DNA of 64,000 bases from Sphaerosporella brunnea (GCA_008704415.1 VXIS01000067.1:105683-169682); one strand, 5' to 3'. Counted from the first letter of the stretch, positions 43,745 through 54,356 are shown. The notes: generated by a model not told the origin, from the sequence alone. Numbers and translations are program-made.

Positions 43745-44474
43745 CAGGGCTGTCAAAAGTCCGGCCAGTCCGGCTTTGAGCGTAACCTGAACTGGACTGA
43801 TTGAAACGGGCTTTGGCAATCACGGCCCGTTTGGACCAGTCTTTTTGGATCGAGACCCAGGCGCCCACGGGCACCTGCCAGGCCCAGACTTACCTGGCAC
43901 CCGGCGGGCCCGCCAGGCATCTGTAGTTTTTTGCTTACACATACATCAAGGAAACAAACATGAACGCGAGATACGGAGTCAACAACCTGAAGGACCTTCA
44001 GCTAGCCCTCCATGTCCGCTGCCCCCTGTTCCAAGTCACTCAGAATACGCTCAACCTGATGAATTTGAGAACCCGCGCCACATACCAGATCTTCCCGATT
44101 TGAGGCAGTCAATTGCTTCGATAACATCGTCTCCAAGGAACCCCGCTAATCCGTAATTGTGTTTTGTAATCAAAACGTCAGCAGTTCCGCTCCGTTGTAT
44201 TCCCACTCTCGGCCGAGTTGCTGTTCTTGGGGTGGATCGACGCTTTAGCTGCGGCGAAAACTGCTTGATCAGTGCGTTTTACTGGCCTCGCGTTCGGCAC
44301 AATGACCGACCCGACCTTAATTCAGGATACCGGGCACAGGCCGGCGCCTATGAGATATCCAGGTTTTTCTTATGCCGGCCCAAACCTGTCGGGCTTACCG
44401 CATCACCGGCCCGGCCTGACCCAATCCTTGGGCCCCGTTTGACCTGGCGGCCGGCCGGACTATTGACCGCCATG
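43745..44474. mobile_element. CAGGG-type MITE, 730 bp, with intact target duplication
   Basis: It starts CAGGGCTGTCAAAAGTCCGG and ends GGCCGGACTATTGACCGCCATG. Flanking octamers are identical: GCGCTGCA at 43737-43744 and at 44475-44482, the 8-bp duplication expected for hAT mobilisation. It is the longest copy of the family. The outer parts are inverted and related; the centre (about 44.0-44.28 kb) is unique. Frames inside it have no recognisable product. Confidence 0.85.
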
Positions 44475-44482
44475 GCGCTGCA

Positions 44483-45553
44483 TCTAGCACCACACCAACA
44501 GAACACTGGGATGTCTAAGTATGCGACGTTGCTGGGTGCGACTATGTATATACCGTTTGCAGGGTGTGTTTCGCAGTGCTGAGAAACCTTGTGTCACTTC
44601 AAAGTGCTCACGCCTGCGGCATGCCGTCGCCATCACGCCTTACGTCTATGTTTGTGCCCTCGCGAGGGCGGACCCATCGCTCTCAGTCCTTCTGTAACCG
44701 GGGTCCTCGACCAGCAGGCTTGCAGCTGATGATGAATCTGCCTGCTCTCGATAACGTCAGCTGATTCAGGGAGCAGTTTTGGGAGAACGCATTCCAGGTG
44801 TGTCACGATCTTGCTTGTTTTTGAGTTTGCAACAAGAATCGCGCACGTATCTTGCGGTTCACCATCCTCACTGGCTTTTGGACGCCGGCATTGTGATGTG
44901 GATGTCCTCATGAACTAGCACGGTACCACTGGCATTTCATCTGGGGCGCAGTCTCCGAGTTCGCATGTTTCATTCGATCGCATCCTGGGATATCACATGC
45001 CGTCCTGGCAGAAGCAATATTTGCTGCTCGACCGCCGGTATTGATGTATCCAGCAGACACAGGGTACCGCCACGAGGGTACCCGCGGCACCATGTCGTGA
45101 CCTCGACGCTGTCATCATTTTGCCCCGTTGGCTGCGTTTCATATCCGCCGCGGCCCCCGACCACGTGTCGCAGCGCCTGACTACACTACTGCAGATATTT
45201 CGCCGTGCTTGGCGCAAGCACAACACCAAGGCCAGCCGTTTGTGACAATGCGAACACGCGGTCGAAGTTGCTGTCAGCTTGTCCGGCGGTGGCGCTGAAA
45301 GATTTGAAACAACAGGCGCGGCGGCAGCCATGCGCGCGCCGTATCGCTGTAAGACATGCCAAAAGATGAAGCAGGCTGCTCGGAGCTGAGTGGTACAGTC
45401 GGTATACCGAGATCTGATCGGCGAATACACGATGACAACCTTTCTCCCCCGTCACGCAACTACTCCTGGGGCTCATTCCCATCGCGACGCGTATTTTAGA
45501 TCAGCCTGGGGGCCCGGCACGACCACACAGAACAAGATACGGTCAACACACAT
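44483..45553. other. Intergenic, no gene recognised
   Basis: Overlapping short frames only, including a 145-codon minus-strand frame (44993-45430) with no visible domain. Confidence 0.4.
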
Positions 45554-46523
45554 TCAGACTGGGATTCGATTGTGCGCCTGTTTACGGCTCTGCAATAGGA
45601 AATCCGGCCAGACCTGGTCTACCTCCGCCAACACGGCCAGCAACAACTTGGCCGCCGCCAGCTGATCCGGCGCCACCTCCAGTTTCATCTCCGGAGAAAC
45701 CTCGATCGTCGCCTGCGCAGATACCTGATTTAGGCTGCCGTCTCGCAACTGGGACAGATACTCGGCCGAGAATGTGGCGCGCAGGTAGCGCATCCGGGAT
45801 TGCTGCGCATTGAGGCGGTGGATCTGTGCGCTCAGTATGTGCGGTAGTGGTGGACGGCGGGTACCGTTCGCTGTCCATCGCTCAGCGCTTCAGGCTTGCC
45901 ACCCGCCAGCTGCTCGACTCGATCAAGCACTGCGGCGATCATTTCGCCCGCCATCTGCGCGATCGCATCGTCTTCCGCAAAACGTTTGCACTCGACGATG
46001 CACAGCGGGATGTTCGGGGGTGAAAAAGGTGTAATTTCCGTGGTTGAGCACGTGCAGGTACAGGCTACCGTCGTTGATCGACTCGAAGGCGAGGCCGCCG
46101 TTCACGATCCGGGCAGCTGTCAGCGCGTGCGGGCACATGCTATCGCGAGAGATCTATCAGCAGGCAGCACGTGAGGAACGGCGAGAGGACACGACACGCA
46201 CATAAACTTCAATCGCCGTTGGGGATGTTGCGGACCGCGCAAAGGCAGTCGCGATGGGACGCACCAGATCGTGGGATCAGCTGGACAGTCAACGACTCCA
46301 GCTCGGACCGTGCCCGCAGCAGCGCGTGGTCACTCAGCGAGAACCTGCTGTCGATGCTGTGCAGGCTGAGCTTCGCCGACATGCTCCACCTACTTGTCGT
46401 CGGTGTGCGCACTTTCCGCTTCGTCCTGCGGCTGCTGCTCTGTCCGGCGGCGGTCGTCATCCTGATAGTCTTTGTCTGCCGGCGGCGCGATGATCCAGAA
46501 TCTGCGTGACCCAACTGAGTCAA
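45554..46523 (-). pseudogene. Decayed or intron-split minus-strand gene, unrecognised
   Basis: Successive minus-strand frames read as one protein with breaks. 46523-46209 includes SMSAKLSLHSIDSRFSLSD and ARSELESLTVQLIP. 46138-45923 includes IVNGGLAFESINDGSLYLHV and NYTFFTPEHPAVHRRVQ. Another frame around 45950-45860 reads MAGEMIAAVLDRVEQLAGG, and 45793-45554 includes MKLEVAPDQLAAAKLLLAVLAEVDQVW. Frame changes near 46.2, 45.97 and 45.82 kb could be introns or indels, and I could not make a clean set of splice sites. An in-frame stop before the first gap argues for decay. No family is recognised. Confidence 0.35.
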
Positions 46524-46884
46524 CCATCAGATCGACCTGCATGCTCGATCCAGGAGCGACTGTGAGATCTGAAATGTGGACTTATGTGGACTTTCTTCCA
46601 CTCGCGATCGCACGGTATGCTCTGGTGTACTGCGTAGGGGCTGTCCGAGCCCCGCGGTTATACCGCATGAAGGGCCCGGGGAAGTACTTGGGAGCATTGT
46701 GTCCATCAATGACCAGGTCAGAGGAAGGTGTAGCCCTGTTGAGAGGTCTCGAGTGTCCAAAATTCACACATAAATGCGGCAGGGTGCCGCCTCTCGAGGA
46801 CCAAGGCTGGCGAGGCACCTTGCGATGAGCCAGGTCATCAGGGAAGCATATTCTGTACACGCAGCACTTCATTTGCGATTGGGT

Positions 46885-46901
46885 GTTAGGGTTAGGGTTG
46901 G
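46885..46901. promoter_or_regulatory. Telomere-like hexamers upstream of the 47.1-kb gene
   Basis: GTTAGGGTTAGGGTTGG carries two complete TTAGGG units about 190 bp upstream of the ATG at 47090. It is a candidate telobox; position and sequence are visible, function is inferred. Confidence 0.4.
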
Positions 46902-47089
46902 CCTGTTTCTCGCTTTATGCGTGCTGTGTTGTTTGGTGGTTTAGTCATCTGCTTACATAATGATCCGTTGTTGCTGTGGCAACCTGCCTGCGCTTGTTGT
47001 TATTTTTGTTGTTGCCATCGCTCTTGACAACCTCCGCGCCCATACGCAACCCCCCCCCCCCCACCCACTCCCATCGCAGCGGCCATACA

Positions 47090-48092
47090 ATGTCCTCCCG
47101 AATAATCTCCTCCCCATCCGCTCCGTCGTCGAAAAAACGTCACTCCCGTTCGACGCCATTGTCGCTCGATCCCGCGGGCTGGAAGCGCCAGCACACCGCT
47201 CTGCTGCGCATCGGCCTCCTATTCTCCCCCTCCTGTTACAGCCGCAGCAGCGGCGAAGAAGTATCGCGACCAATCCATGGCCACGGCATCGCGACTGATT
47301 TCATCCGGAACCACGACGCCTACACCGATCTCCTCGACGCTGTCTTGTCGCCGTCTACGCGCGACGAGCCGTCGTGCACTGCCGCGCCGTGGTATGACGA
47401 TCTATTGGGCACGTGGGACGCGCAGGCCGACCTTATCCATTCGCAATCTCACGAGGCCGCGCCGGTGATCTCCCGGACGGCGGTCTTCTGGGTCGAGTCG
47501 GTGCTTGCGTGCCTGGTGACGCACGCGCTTCGGGCGCTACCCGGCATCGCACTGGAACGCACCGACAGCGCTGGGTTCGATGAAAAGTGAGTTAGGGTTA
47601 GGGTTCTCCTGCGCGCAGCCGCGACTGACACGACGTCGCTGCAGAACCGATGGCACCGGCGCATTCCGTCTGTCCCACCCGAGCCGTCCTGTCGCGACGT
47701 GGGTCCCGATCTGCTCAGTGTGGTGCGCGACCCACCCGCTGCTGGCCGTTTGCTGCCCGAAAAGCAACTCGTCCGCATTATGCGAGGAAACCGCGTACCT
47801 GCTCAGCCTCGCGCAGGAATCGCTGTCGCGCAATGCCGCAGCCGCCGCGTGCCCGTACCTGTTCACGGCCCACGGAGACCGGGTGTATTTGCTGCAGCTG
47901 CGGATCTCGCGCGAGGCGCTGGATGCGAGGCTGGCAGTGGTCGACGGCCTGGGTCAAACGCGCGGGCTGCCGTCGGGATGCGATGAGACGTTGGTGGTTG
48001 CTGTGAAGGGGCGGTGGCAGGTGAGCACAGGGGCGGCGCGATGGAGCTTTGTAAACGCGATGGCGGACATGCTGCCGGGGTTGCTGAGTTAG
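47090..48092 (+). CDS. Two-exon orphan protein, 314 residues
   Basis: Exon 1 is 47090-47586 and exon 2 is 47645-48092; the 58-bp intron has donor GTGAGT, branch ACTGAC and acceptor CTGCAG, and joins codons in phase. The start context is ACAATGTC, and a C13 run lies about 30 bp upstream. The N-terminus is Ser/basic (PSSKKRHSRSTPL). The body looks globular: WKRQHTALLRIGLLFSP, AYTDLLDAVLSPSTRD, APVISRTAVFWVESVL, CEETAYLLSLAQESLSRNA and RWSFVNAMADMLPGLL. Paired helices loosely recall ankyrin-like neighbours, but I cannot assign a family. The intron begins with two telomere hexamers straight after the donor. Stop TAG. One of the better supported genes in the window. Confidence 0.65.
47587..47644 (+). 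other. Intron with telomere hexamers next to the 5' splice site
   Basis: GTGAGTTAGGGTTAGGGTTC: the donor GTGAGT overlaps two TTAGGG units. A branch-like ACTGAC and a CTGCAG acceptor complete the intron. Removing it joins the two exon frames exactly. Confidence 0.65.
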
Positions 48093-48856
48093 GAATCGAT
48101 TTTCAGTGTGTCTTTCTCGTCCGTCTGTGTTTACTGTCCACATTTGTGTCCCAACGCTGTAGACCTACATTCACGTGCCCCCCCCCCCGGGCGTTCCACC
48201 GGTGATCACCCACGCCGCAGCACCAACTCACACACCCACTGACTGCACAGGCCAACCGCAGACAAGGGCTTTGCCTCAAGCCCTGCCGCAGGCAATATTG
48301 CTGGAAATCGCAATGTTGGCAGCCACGGTATTCGCTCCATCCTCCGCATATGGCCCCGACACGCTCTCACCGGGAAAGAGCGTTCCTGGATCCGAAAGAA
48401 CGTTCAACTGATGGCGCAAGCCGGCCCGGGTATACGACGATCAATGTCAGGGTCAGATTCTGGTTCTGGTTTCTCCATGAACTGATCTAACCTCGGCGCA
48501 CTGTGACCATCGCGCGCCGGCATCTCTGCAGTGCGTGTTCGTTCTTCCCGGCCAGTTTACACCGACAAACAGATATCGAGTAGCTATTACCCAAACTTCC
48601 CGCCATCTTCTAAGACAAGGCGTCGATTTCATCTTCCGCTGAAGAGGGAGCGGCCTGCGACCCGTGCGGCCGTGGTGATTTTTCGGTGTGGGTGTGTTGC
48701 GCTGCGCATATCGGCAACCTTCCAAGAGACACCAAAACCTCCAAATTTCAATAGGAATGACTAGTGGTTTTTGGGTGGAATGATTGCAGGTAGTGGGGTA
48801 CTCAGTTTGACGTCGTGTCGGGGTTCTTGTGTTATTTAAAATAATGGTAGATAGTT
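48093..48856. other. Intergenic, no gene recognised
   Basis: Begins with the 3' flank of the two-exon gene, including a C11 run at 48178-48188. No coding frame with features. Confidence 0.45.
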
Positions 48857-49036
48857 CGGGTGCCTGGCGGGCCCGGTGGGCGCCTACATGTCACGCAGCC
48901 CATCCGGCGCCCGTGGGTACCTGGATCTCGGTCCAAAACGCCTGGTCCAAACGGGCCTCGATTTAAAAAGCCCGTTTGATTCAAAGGGGTTCAGAACTCG
49001 CCGAAAGCCGGACTGGCCTGTCTATTGGCAGCCCTG
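48857..49036. mobile_element. Truncated CAGGG-type MITE
   Basis: Only one arm remains: GGTGCCTGGCGGGCCCGG, CTGGTCCAAACGGGCCTCGA, AGCCCGTTTGATTCAAAG, and the end GGCCTGTCTATTGGCAGCCCTG at 49036. The other terminus is missing. Confidence 0.6.
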
Positions 49037-49379
49037 GGCTACACGCTTGATCTTACAGACAGTAGACAGAGGCCATCTCCAAGCGGCCATCCAGGCTTCT
49101 GAAAACGACTGTTCGATCGCTTCGATGGTGGGCCAGTGACGGGCACTTCCCGGAGACCTTTCACTGCAACGAGAGGCCGCGTTTTGGCGCCCGATTTCTC
49201 GAAGGTTTTAACGCTGTCGTTCAAGAGTTCAGGCACGATCCTGAGCTCGGAGAGATGCGTCCCTGTCCGTTGGAGGTGAATGCGCGCTGCCAGGTGGCTG
49301 GCCCCGATGCCTAGACCTGGCGCCAGCTCTGGTCGTTGCTGGTGCGCTTTACTGTCGTGCGGCGCCGCACAGGGAACCC

Positions 49380-50299
49380 GGGGTCCGGCTTGAAGATGTG
49401 GAAAATGCCAGGCCACATGGTGGATCAGGTGCTGGACGGCGTCGAGGTGGTCGTGCGCGTGCGCGCCTATATTCTCGAGGTCATGATGAGCTACCACGAC
49501 GAAGAGCATGTTTTGTATCTGGTCGGGAAGCTCATTGCACGGACCAGCGTCCCGAGGCTATTCCCCCAGCCAGCGACTAATGGGCTGTGGCACCCCTCAT
49601 CGACCACCTGGCAGACACCGGGAAGCTTGCGGCGCCAGTTGCTCTCCTCACCGCCATCCACGACGGCGGCAGCGGGATGCACGCGCTCCATCCCACCCAC
49701 GGTTCGCGGGCCCTGGTTCACGCTGTCGCCACACTGCGATATCTACAACGCGGGGTGTCCCAAAGCGTCGGCATGCCCGCATGGCACCGCCGCCGCACTC
49801 CGCCAGGCAGGGTCCGCGCTTCTCGCGGACGGTGCCGACCCCGAGGCAGTGGTGGTGTTCCACAACAACCCATCCAGCCAGCACGAGTACTGGGGATCCG
49901 TAGACAGCAGGATGACAGTCGCACACCTCGCCGCCGATGCCGGGTGCTAGGCGCTCTTCCCGCCGTGGCGACACGAGAGGACAGTCGCCGGGACCCTCCG
50001 TGGAGAGTGCATGCGGCCTCCGGTGCAGCTTCAGAGCCGTCACGGAGCTGGCCACACCTGCGGATGTTCGCTGCATCGTGCACGAGCTGGAAAATATCGA
50101 ATTCCGCACTCCGCACTGTCCGTATAATGACGTGTTTAATGTGATGATGACGGTCTTGGGCACGGTGGTGCGCGATGCTTGCGGCAATCTGGAGATCCTC
50201 GCCTGGAATGCTTGCATAATCATTACAGGTGGAAGATTCTGTGCCAACTCCTACGACGGCCTCCTATTTGTCAACCACCTGTTCCGGAACCGTGAATAG
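49380..50299 (+). pseudogene. Broken ankyrin-like gene
   Basis: Frames shift along one strand while keeping a helical-repeat character: VDQVLDGVEVVVRVRAYILE and HVLYLVGKLIARTSVP (49.40-49.57 kb), APLIDHLADTGKLAAPVALL (49.59-49.66 kb), AAALRQAGSALLADGADPEAVVV (49.79-49.86 kb), VDSRMTVAHLAADAGC ending at a TAG (49.95 kb), then ATPADVRCIVHELEN and DVFNVMMTVLGTVVRDACGN up to a stop at 50297-50299. The LL..GADP and AHLAA motifs are ankyrin-like. At least three frame changes and an internal stop indicate a pseudogene, unless some breaks are introns. Confidence 0.42.
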
Positions 50300-50508
50300 C
50301 GCAGCACTTGCAGAAATGCTCCGTGGGCAGTGGCGCTGATGCAGATGTTGGGAAGAGGCTGATGGTGTGTAGAGATATTGATTTTACCACAAATGAATTG
50401 AATGCGAAGTTTCAACGTGATGTCTTCCGGTGACCCTATAAACCGCCTAACAGTTTTCTGACTTGCAGACCGCCCCCGCCCGTGTGCGTCCGCATCCAAG
50501 ACCAGCAG

Positions 50509-50835
50509 TCAAAACGGCTCCAGGTGATCTAGCAACCGGTATGTAAGGCTGGTGTTGGGGCCAGTCCAGGGTTTGGGTTCTGGATCCGCAGAAGCAATCC
50601 ACGCAATAGTGCAGCTCGCCTGTCCATCCTCCAGCCTGAGCCACTGAGATGGCTTCTTCGTTCGGCAAGAGAAGTACCTGCCCGGCAGGGCGATCAGTGG
50701 GCCACCAGGGACTTCTTTCGGCGGTATGTTTTTCTCCCAGCCGGGCAGCAGCGTGAAGATGCTCCGCGAATGCGGTAAAGCCGGTTTTCCAGGAGATCCT
50801 GGGGGCTCCCGGCGGCCTAAAGGGGCGTCAGGCAA
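50509..50835 (-). CDS. Unrecognised minus-strand frame
   Basis: This is a 108-residue frame with Pro/Trp-rich, mixed composition (TLLPGWEKNIPP, PSQWLRLEDGQ) and no domain I can name. It lies directly upstream of the LINE and in the opposite direction. It may be a chance frame. Confidence 0.2.
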   Translation of the reverse strand: MPDAPLGRREPPGSPGKPALPHSRSIFTLLPGWEKNIPPKEVPGGPLIALPGRYFSCRTKKPSQWLRLEDGQASCTIAWIASADPEPKPWTGPNTSLTYRLLDHLEPF

Positions 50836-51151
50836 AATTCAGGGTTTAGATGTACATTGTCATCAACTCAGGAGTCACGCGTCACGACTTGGTAAACATA
50901 AGCGCAATGTCGGTGGTGTGTAAGAAAGATATTGCATGTTTCTGCGAACTCAAGCATTGAATATTCACCGCCACGACCTGAGACGTACGATAAGATATGC
51001 AACGGTCCGACGACCACCCAGCCAGCGAATTTTCTTGGAGGTGATAGGCGATGTCCACCAGGGCTACCAACCGCGTCCCTGGCGTCATGCCACTGGCGTT
51101 TTCATTCCTAAACCCGGCAAAGAGGACTACTCTACTGCCAGGTCGCACTAG

Positions 51152-52404
51152 GTGATCTCCCTGCTCTGCTGTCTTGGTAAAGTCATTGAACGCGTGGTCA
51201 CCGGCAGACTGACCAGGGCCGCTGAATCCAACGCTTGGTTGCATGAGGAACAGTTCGGCAGCAGAACCGGGCTCGCGGCCGTTGATGCCGTCGCCGTTCT
51301 CATGGATCATGCTCAGTCAGCCTGGCAGAACCAACACATTGTCGGCGTCCTGCTGGTCGACGTCAAAGGCGCTTTCGATCATGTATGCAAAGCGCTCCTT
51401 CTCCGCAGACTGATGGCTCTCGAAGCTCCGCGTAGTCCAATCCACTGGGGACCTCCTGCATGGATGACAGGCAAGGTCGGATGAAGGTAGACGGACAAAT
51501 GGGCAACCCTATCGCCGTCAAAACGGGCCTCCCTCAGGGATCACCGATATCGTTTATCCTGTTCGCCCTGTATCTATCCGGCCTGTTTGCAACAATAGAG
51601 TCTGGTATCGAGAATGCTTTCGGGCTGTCCTACGCCGATGACGTAGCATGCGTGGCCACCAGAAAAGACGTCACCTCAGTCACCGAAGAGATCAACATGT
51701 GCGCCGCCTCAAGTCCACGATGGGCGGACAACAACGCAGTCGCTTTCGATGTCAGCAAGACGGAGGCCCTCTTAGTGACTAGGAAGCGACGGCGACCAGC
51801 CATGTCGCTTGCCGTAGCTGGATCCCCGGTCCATTACAACAAGCAAGCAACACGGTGGCTCGGAGTTTTTGTAGCCAGCACGCTGTCCCTGCTCCACCAT
51901 CACAATGTGCGCATGGGCAAATCCAGAACGGCAGAGGCGCATATTACGGAAGCTCGGCTTGGCCCCAGAAAACGTCCGGCGAATCCAGTTTGCCGTCGCC
52001 CAGCCAGTAGCATTTTACGGTGCAGAACCTTGGTACGACGGCAGTCCACAAGTGCGAAAGGCGGAGATCCAGAAGCTGTTCAACAGGCAAGCCCGAATGA
52101 TTCTAGGAGCTTTACCAAGAACCGCTCTGGGCCCCCTGATTTGCGAGGCTGGCATGCTTGATGCCGGCACTCTGCTAGCATATCGATCGCGGCGATCAGG
52201 CAATAGACTCGCAGCTACAACAGACCGAAATCCCGCTGGATGCCGTGTGCGAGCCGGCCTGGCTCCTATCGCGTCAACACCTACTATGCCCTCCACCCAG
52301 GCCACCACGGCCCAACGCCTCCTAAGTTTGGTTGGAAACGACGCCTTCGACGTCGAGATTATCCAGGACCACCCGGCTACCCTCGCCACTCGCCTAGCCG
52401 CCAC
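51152..52404 (+). pseudogene. LINE reverse transcriptase region
   Basis: This segment copies element RNA into DNA at the nicked target in a working LINE. The RT fingers/palm motifs are present, but a TAG precedes VISLL, a frame change separates AFDHV from the QGSP motif near 51.46 kb, and another lies near 51.9 kb. The YADD catalytic aspartates are intact. The frame runs up to the MITE's target duplication at 52401. Confidence 0.75.
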
Positions 52405-52408
52405 TCTC

Positions 52409-52953
52409 CAGGGCGTTTAATAGTCCGGATCGCCGGCAGGTCAAACGGGGCCCAAGGATTGGGTCAGGCCGGGCCGGTGATGTGGCAAGCCCGACAGGTT
52501 CGGGCCAGCATAGAAAAACCTGGATATCTGATAGGTGTCGGCCGGTGCCCTGTATCCTGAATTAAGGTCAGGTCGGTCATTGTGCCGAACGCGGGGCCAC
52601 CAAAAGCGCTGATCGTTCTGTGCTCGTTCTGCCGCAGCTAAAGCGTTGATCGCAATCAAAAGACTGGGAACAGCGGGCGTCGGAGATGGAGGGGTAGCTG
52701 GATGTCCTTCAGGTTGTTGAATCTGTATCTCGCGTTCATGTTTCTTCCCTTGATGTATGTGTAAACAAAAAACTACAGATCCCTGGTGGACCCGCTGGGT
52801 GCCGGGTACTTCTGGGCCTGGCGTGTGCCCGTAGGCACCTGGGTCTCAATCCAAAAAGCATGGTCCACCTCCACGTGATTTCCCAAGGCCGTTTCAAGCA
52901 GTCCGGTTCAGGCCGCGCTCAAAGCCGGACTGGCCGGACTTTTGACAGCCCTG
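52409..52953. mobile_element. CAGGG-type MITE inside the LINE, 545 bp
   Basis: It starts CAGGGCGTTTAATAGTCCGG and ends CGGACTTTTGACAGCCCTG, with identical flanking octamers CCACTCTC at 52401-52408 and 52954-52961. This gives a clean insertion between the RT and RNase H coding parts of the LINE and fixes the order of events: LINE first, MITE second. There are no coding features. Confidence 0.88.
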
Positions 52954-52961
52954 CCACTCTC

Positions 52962-53676
52962 CCTCCCAGGATCCCCCTCTAGGCTTGAACGGACAGTTGT
53001 CGCCGCTCGCCACCCGCTGGGAACCATCGTCATCGAGCACGCAATGATAGCTATTCAGTTTGTCGCAACGTGTCAACGGCATACTAGAGACACCTGCACA
53101 ATCTATACCGACGGATCGAGGCTAGAAGACGGAAGATGCGGTTTTTCGGCCGTCACGCAGGCCTCGCTCTTCAGCTTTGGACTTGACGTCTGGCACAGCG
53201 ACGCAGCTTTCATTGGCTGCAACAAAGAGGCGTACGATGCCGAGCTCTTCGGCATTGCGGCCGGACTGGAGCTTGCCCGCCGGCAGCTCCCTGGGCCCAC
53301 GGGCACTGTGCCCATCTTCACCGACGCACTGGCGGCCCCAAAGAGAATCCAACACGGCACTGCGGGGCCAGGACAGCACCTCCTGCCACGGATCAACCGC
53401 GCGGAAGCCGACCTGAATGCCAACGGGTGGAAGGTTGAGTTCCGATGGGTTACAGGCCATCTGGAAGTTGCAGGTAACGAGCTTGCCGATCGACTGGCCA
53501 AAGAAGCTGCGGCGTGCCACGGGAGGTCGCTGGACCACGACGTCATCGCCACGATATCGCTCTTCTCGGTCGGTCGCAGCTTGAGATTAGCCAGACGGAC
53601 AGGCCGGGACACATGGCTCCGTGAACCTGCAGACCGAAGAGTTACTCCCGCCGGCGGAACGAGCCCGACCGCCTAG
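52962..53676 (+). pseudogene. LINE RNase H domain
   Basis: The frame is open for over 230 codons with the RNase H catalytic set Asp (TDGS), Glu (DAELFGI), Asp (FTDAL) and a WVTGHLEVAGNE.AD C-terminal motif. In Tad-type LINEs this domain removes template RNA after reverse transcription. The frame ends in TAG and the zinc-knuckle tail continues in another frame from 53621, so a frameshift separates them. Confidence 0.8.
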
Positions 53677-54228
53677 CGTACAAGCAGAAGAAGGCCACAG
53701 CTTCCAGTTCTTCCAACTACGCCTCAACAAGGCCCCGACCGCTCCGTACCTACACCGTACAGGCCGGCTAGCTGACGACAAATGCTCGTGGTGCAAGAGC
53801 GGCGCTGTTCAGACACGCGACCACCTCTTCAGGTTTTGCAGGAGGTGGAAGAACGAGTAGAGGGTCCTCTGGAGGAAGATATCGGAAGCAACAAAAGAGA
53901 AAGGGCAGAAGCGATGGCCGGGTGTGGCCACCGCTGCTCTGCCTGCACATGACAGGTGTACGGAGGCTGTCATCTGCAAGCAGAGCAGCAGCACGAGGCT
54001 GTCCGCGCATTGCATGATGTGGGCGAGTTCGTTACGCATCACGACGTTCTGGCGTTGCTCGTGCAGGAGGTCGGTCAGAATCTCCACCGACACCGCGTTC
54101 CAGGTCTCCTGCATCTGCGCGCGGCAACCCTCCGTCGGCTCCAGTTTGTCCTGCGGACTCGGCTCCTGGCTGCGCAGAGTCCCGTTGTCGTGAATCGTGG
54201 TGGCGTGAGCTGGCAACCCGAGCTGCAG

Positions 54229-54356
54229 TGTCGCGAGGGATCGGGGTTGGTTTGTAGGGGAAAGGTTGATTGATTAGAAGCGACGCCAGCGGGGGACCTC
54301 CAGGTCTATCTAGGTTCCCTCACTAGTCGTCACTCGTACCTATATGTATCCCTACA
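54229..54356 (-). repeat. 3' LTR of the gypsy element
   Basis: 128 bp, starting TGTCGCGAGGG and ending CCCTACA on the plus strand; matches the LTR at 59861 at every base I compared. Confidence 0.92.

Larger units (their letters stand above)
50985..54010 (+). mobile_element. Frameshifted Tad1-like LINE (RT and RNase H part), split by a MITE
   Basis: The reverse transcriptase is read across several frames: PRPWRHATGVFIPKPGKEDY (51.08-51.13 kb), VISLLCCLGKVIERVV (51.15 kb), EEQFGSR and LLVDVKGAFDHV (51.25-51.39 kb), GLPQGSPISFILFALYLSG (51.52-51.58 kb) and the catalytic SYADDVACV (51.63 kb). After a 545-bp MITE follows RNase H: IYTDGSRLEDG, AYDAELFGIAAGLEL, FTDALAA and WVTGHLEVAGNELAD (53.10-53.50 kb). 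A C-terminal zinc knuckle KCSWC...H..FRFC lies at 53.78-53.84 kb, and a CAG-to-TAG stop follows at about 53858. Stops and frameshifts make it inactive. The N-terminal endonuclease and ORF1 are not visible. The same tail occurs at 2-442. Confidence 0.85.

Noticed and set aside
49648..50247. Minus-strand 199-codon frame
   Set aside because: Opposite the broken ankyrin-like gene; Cys/Arg/Gly-rich composition without motifs, judged a shadow.
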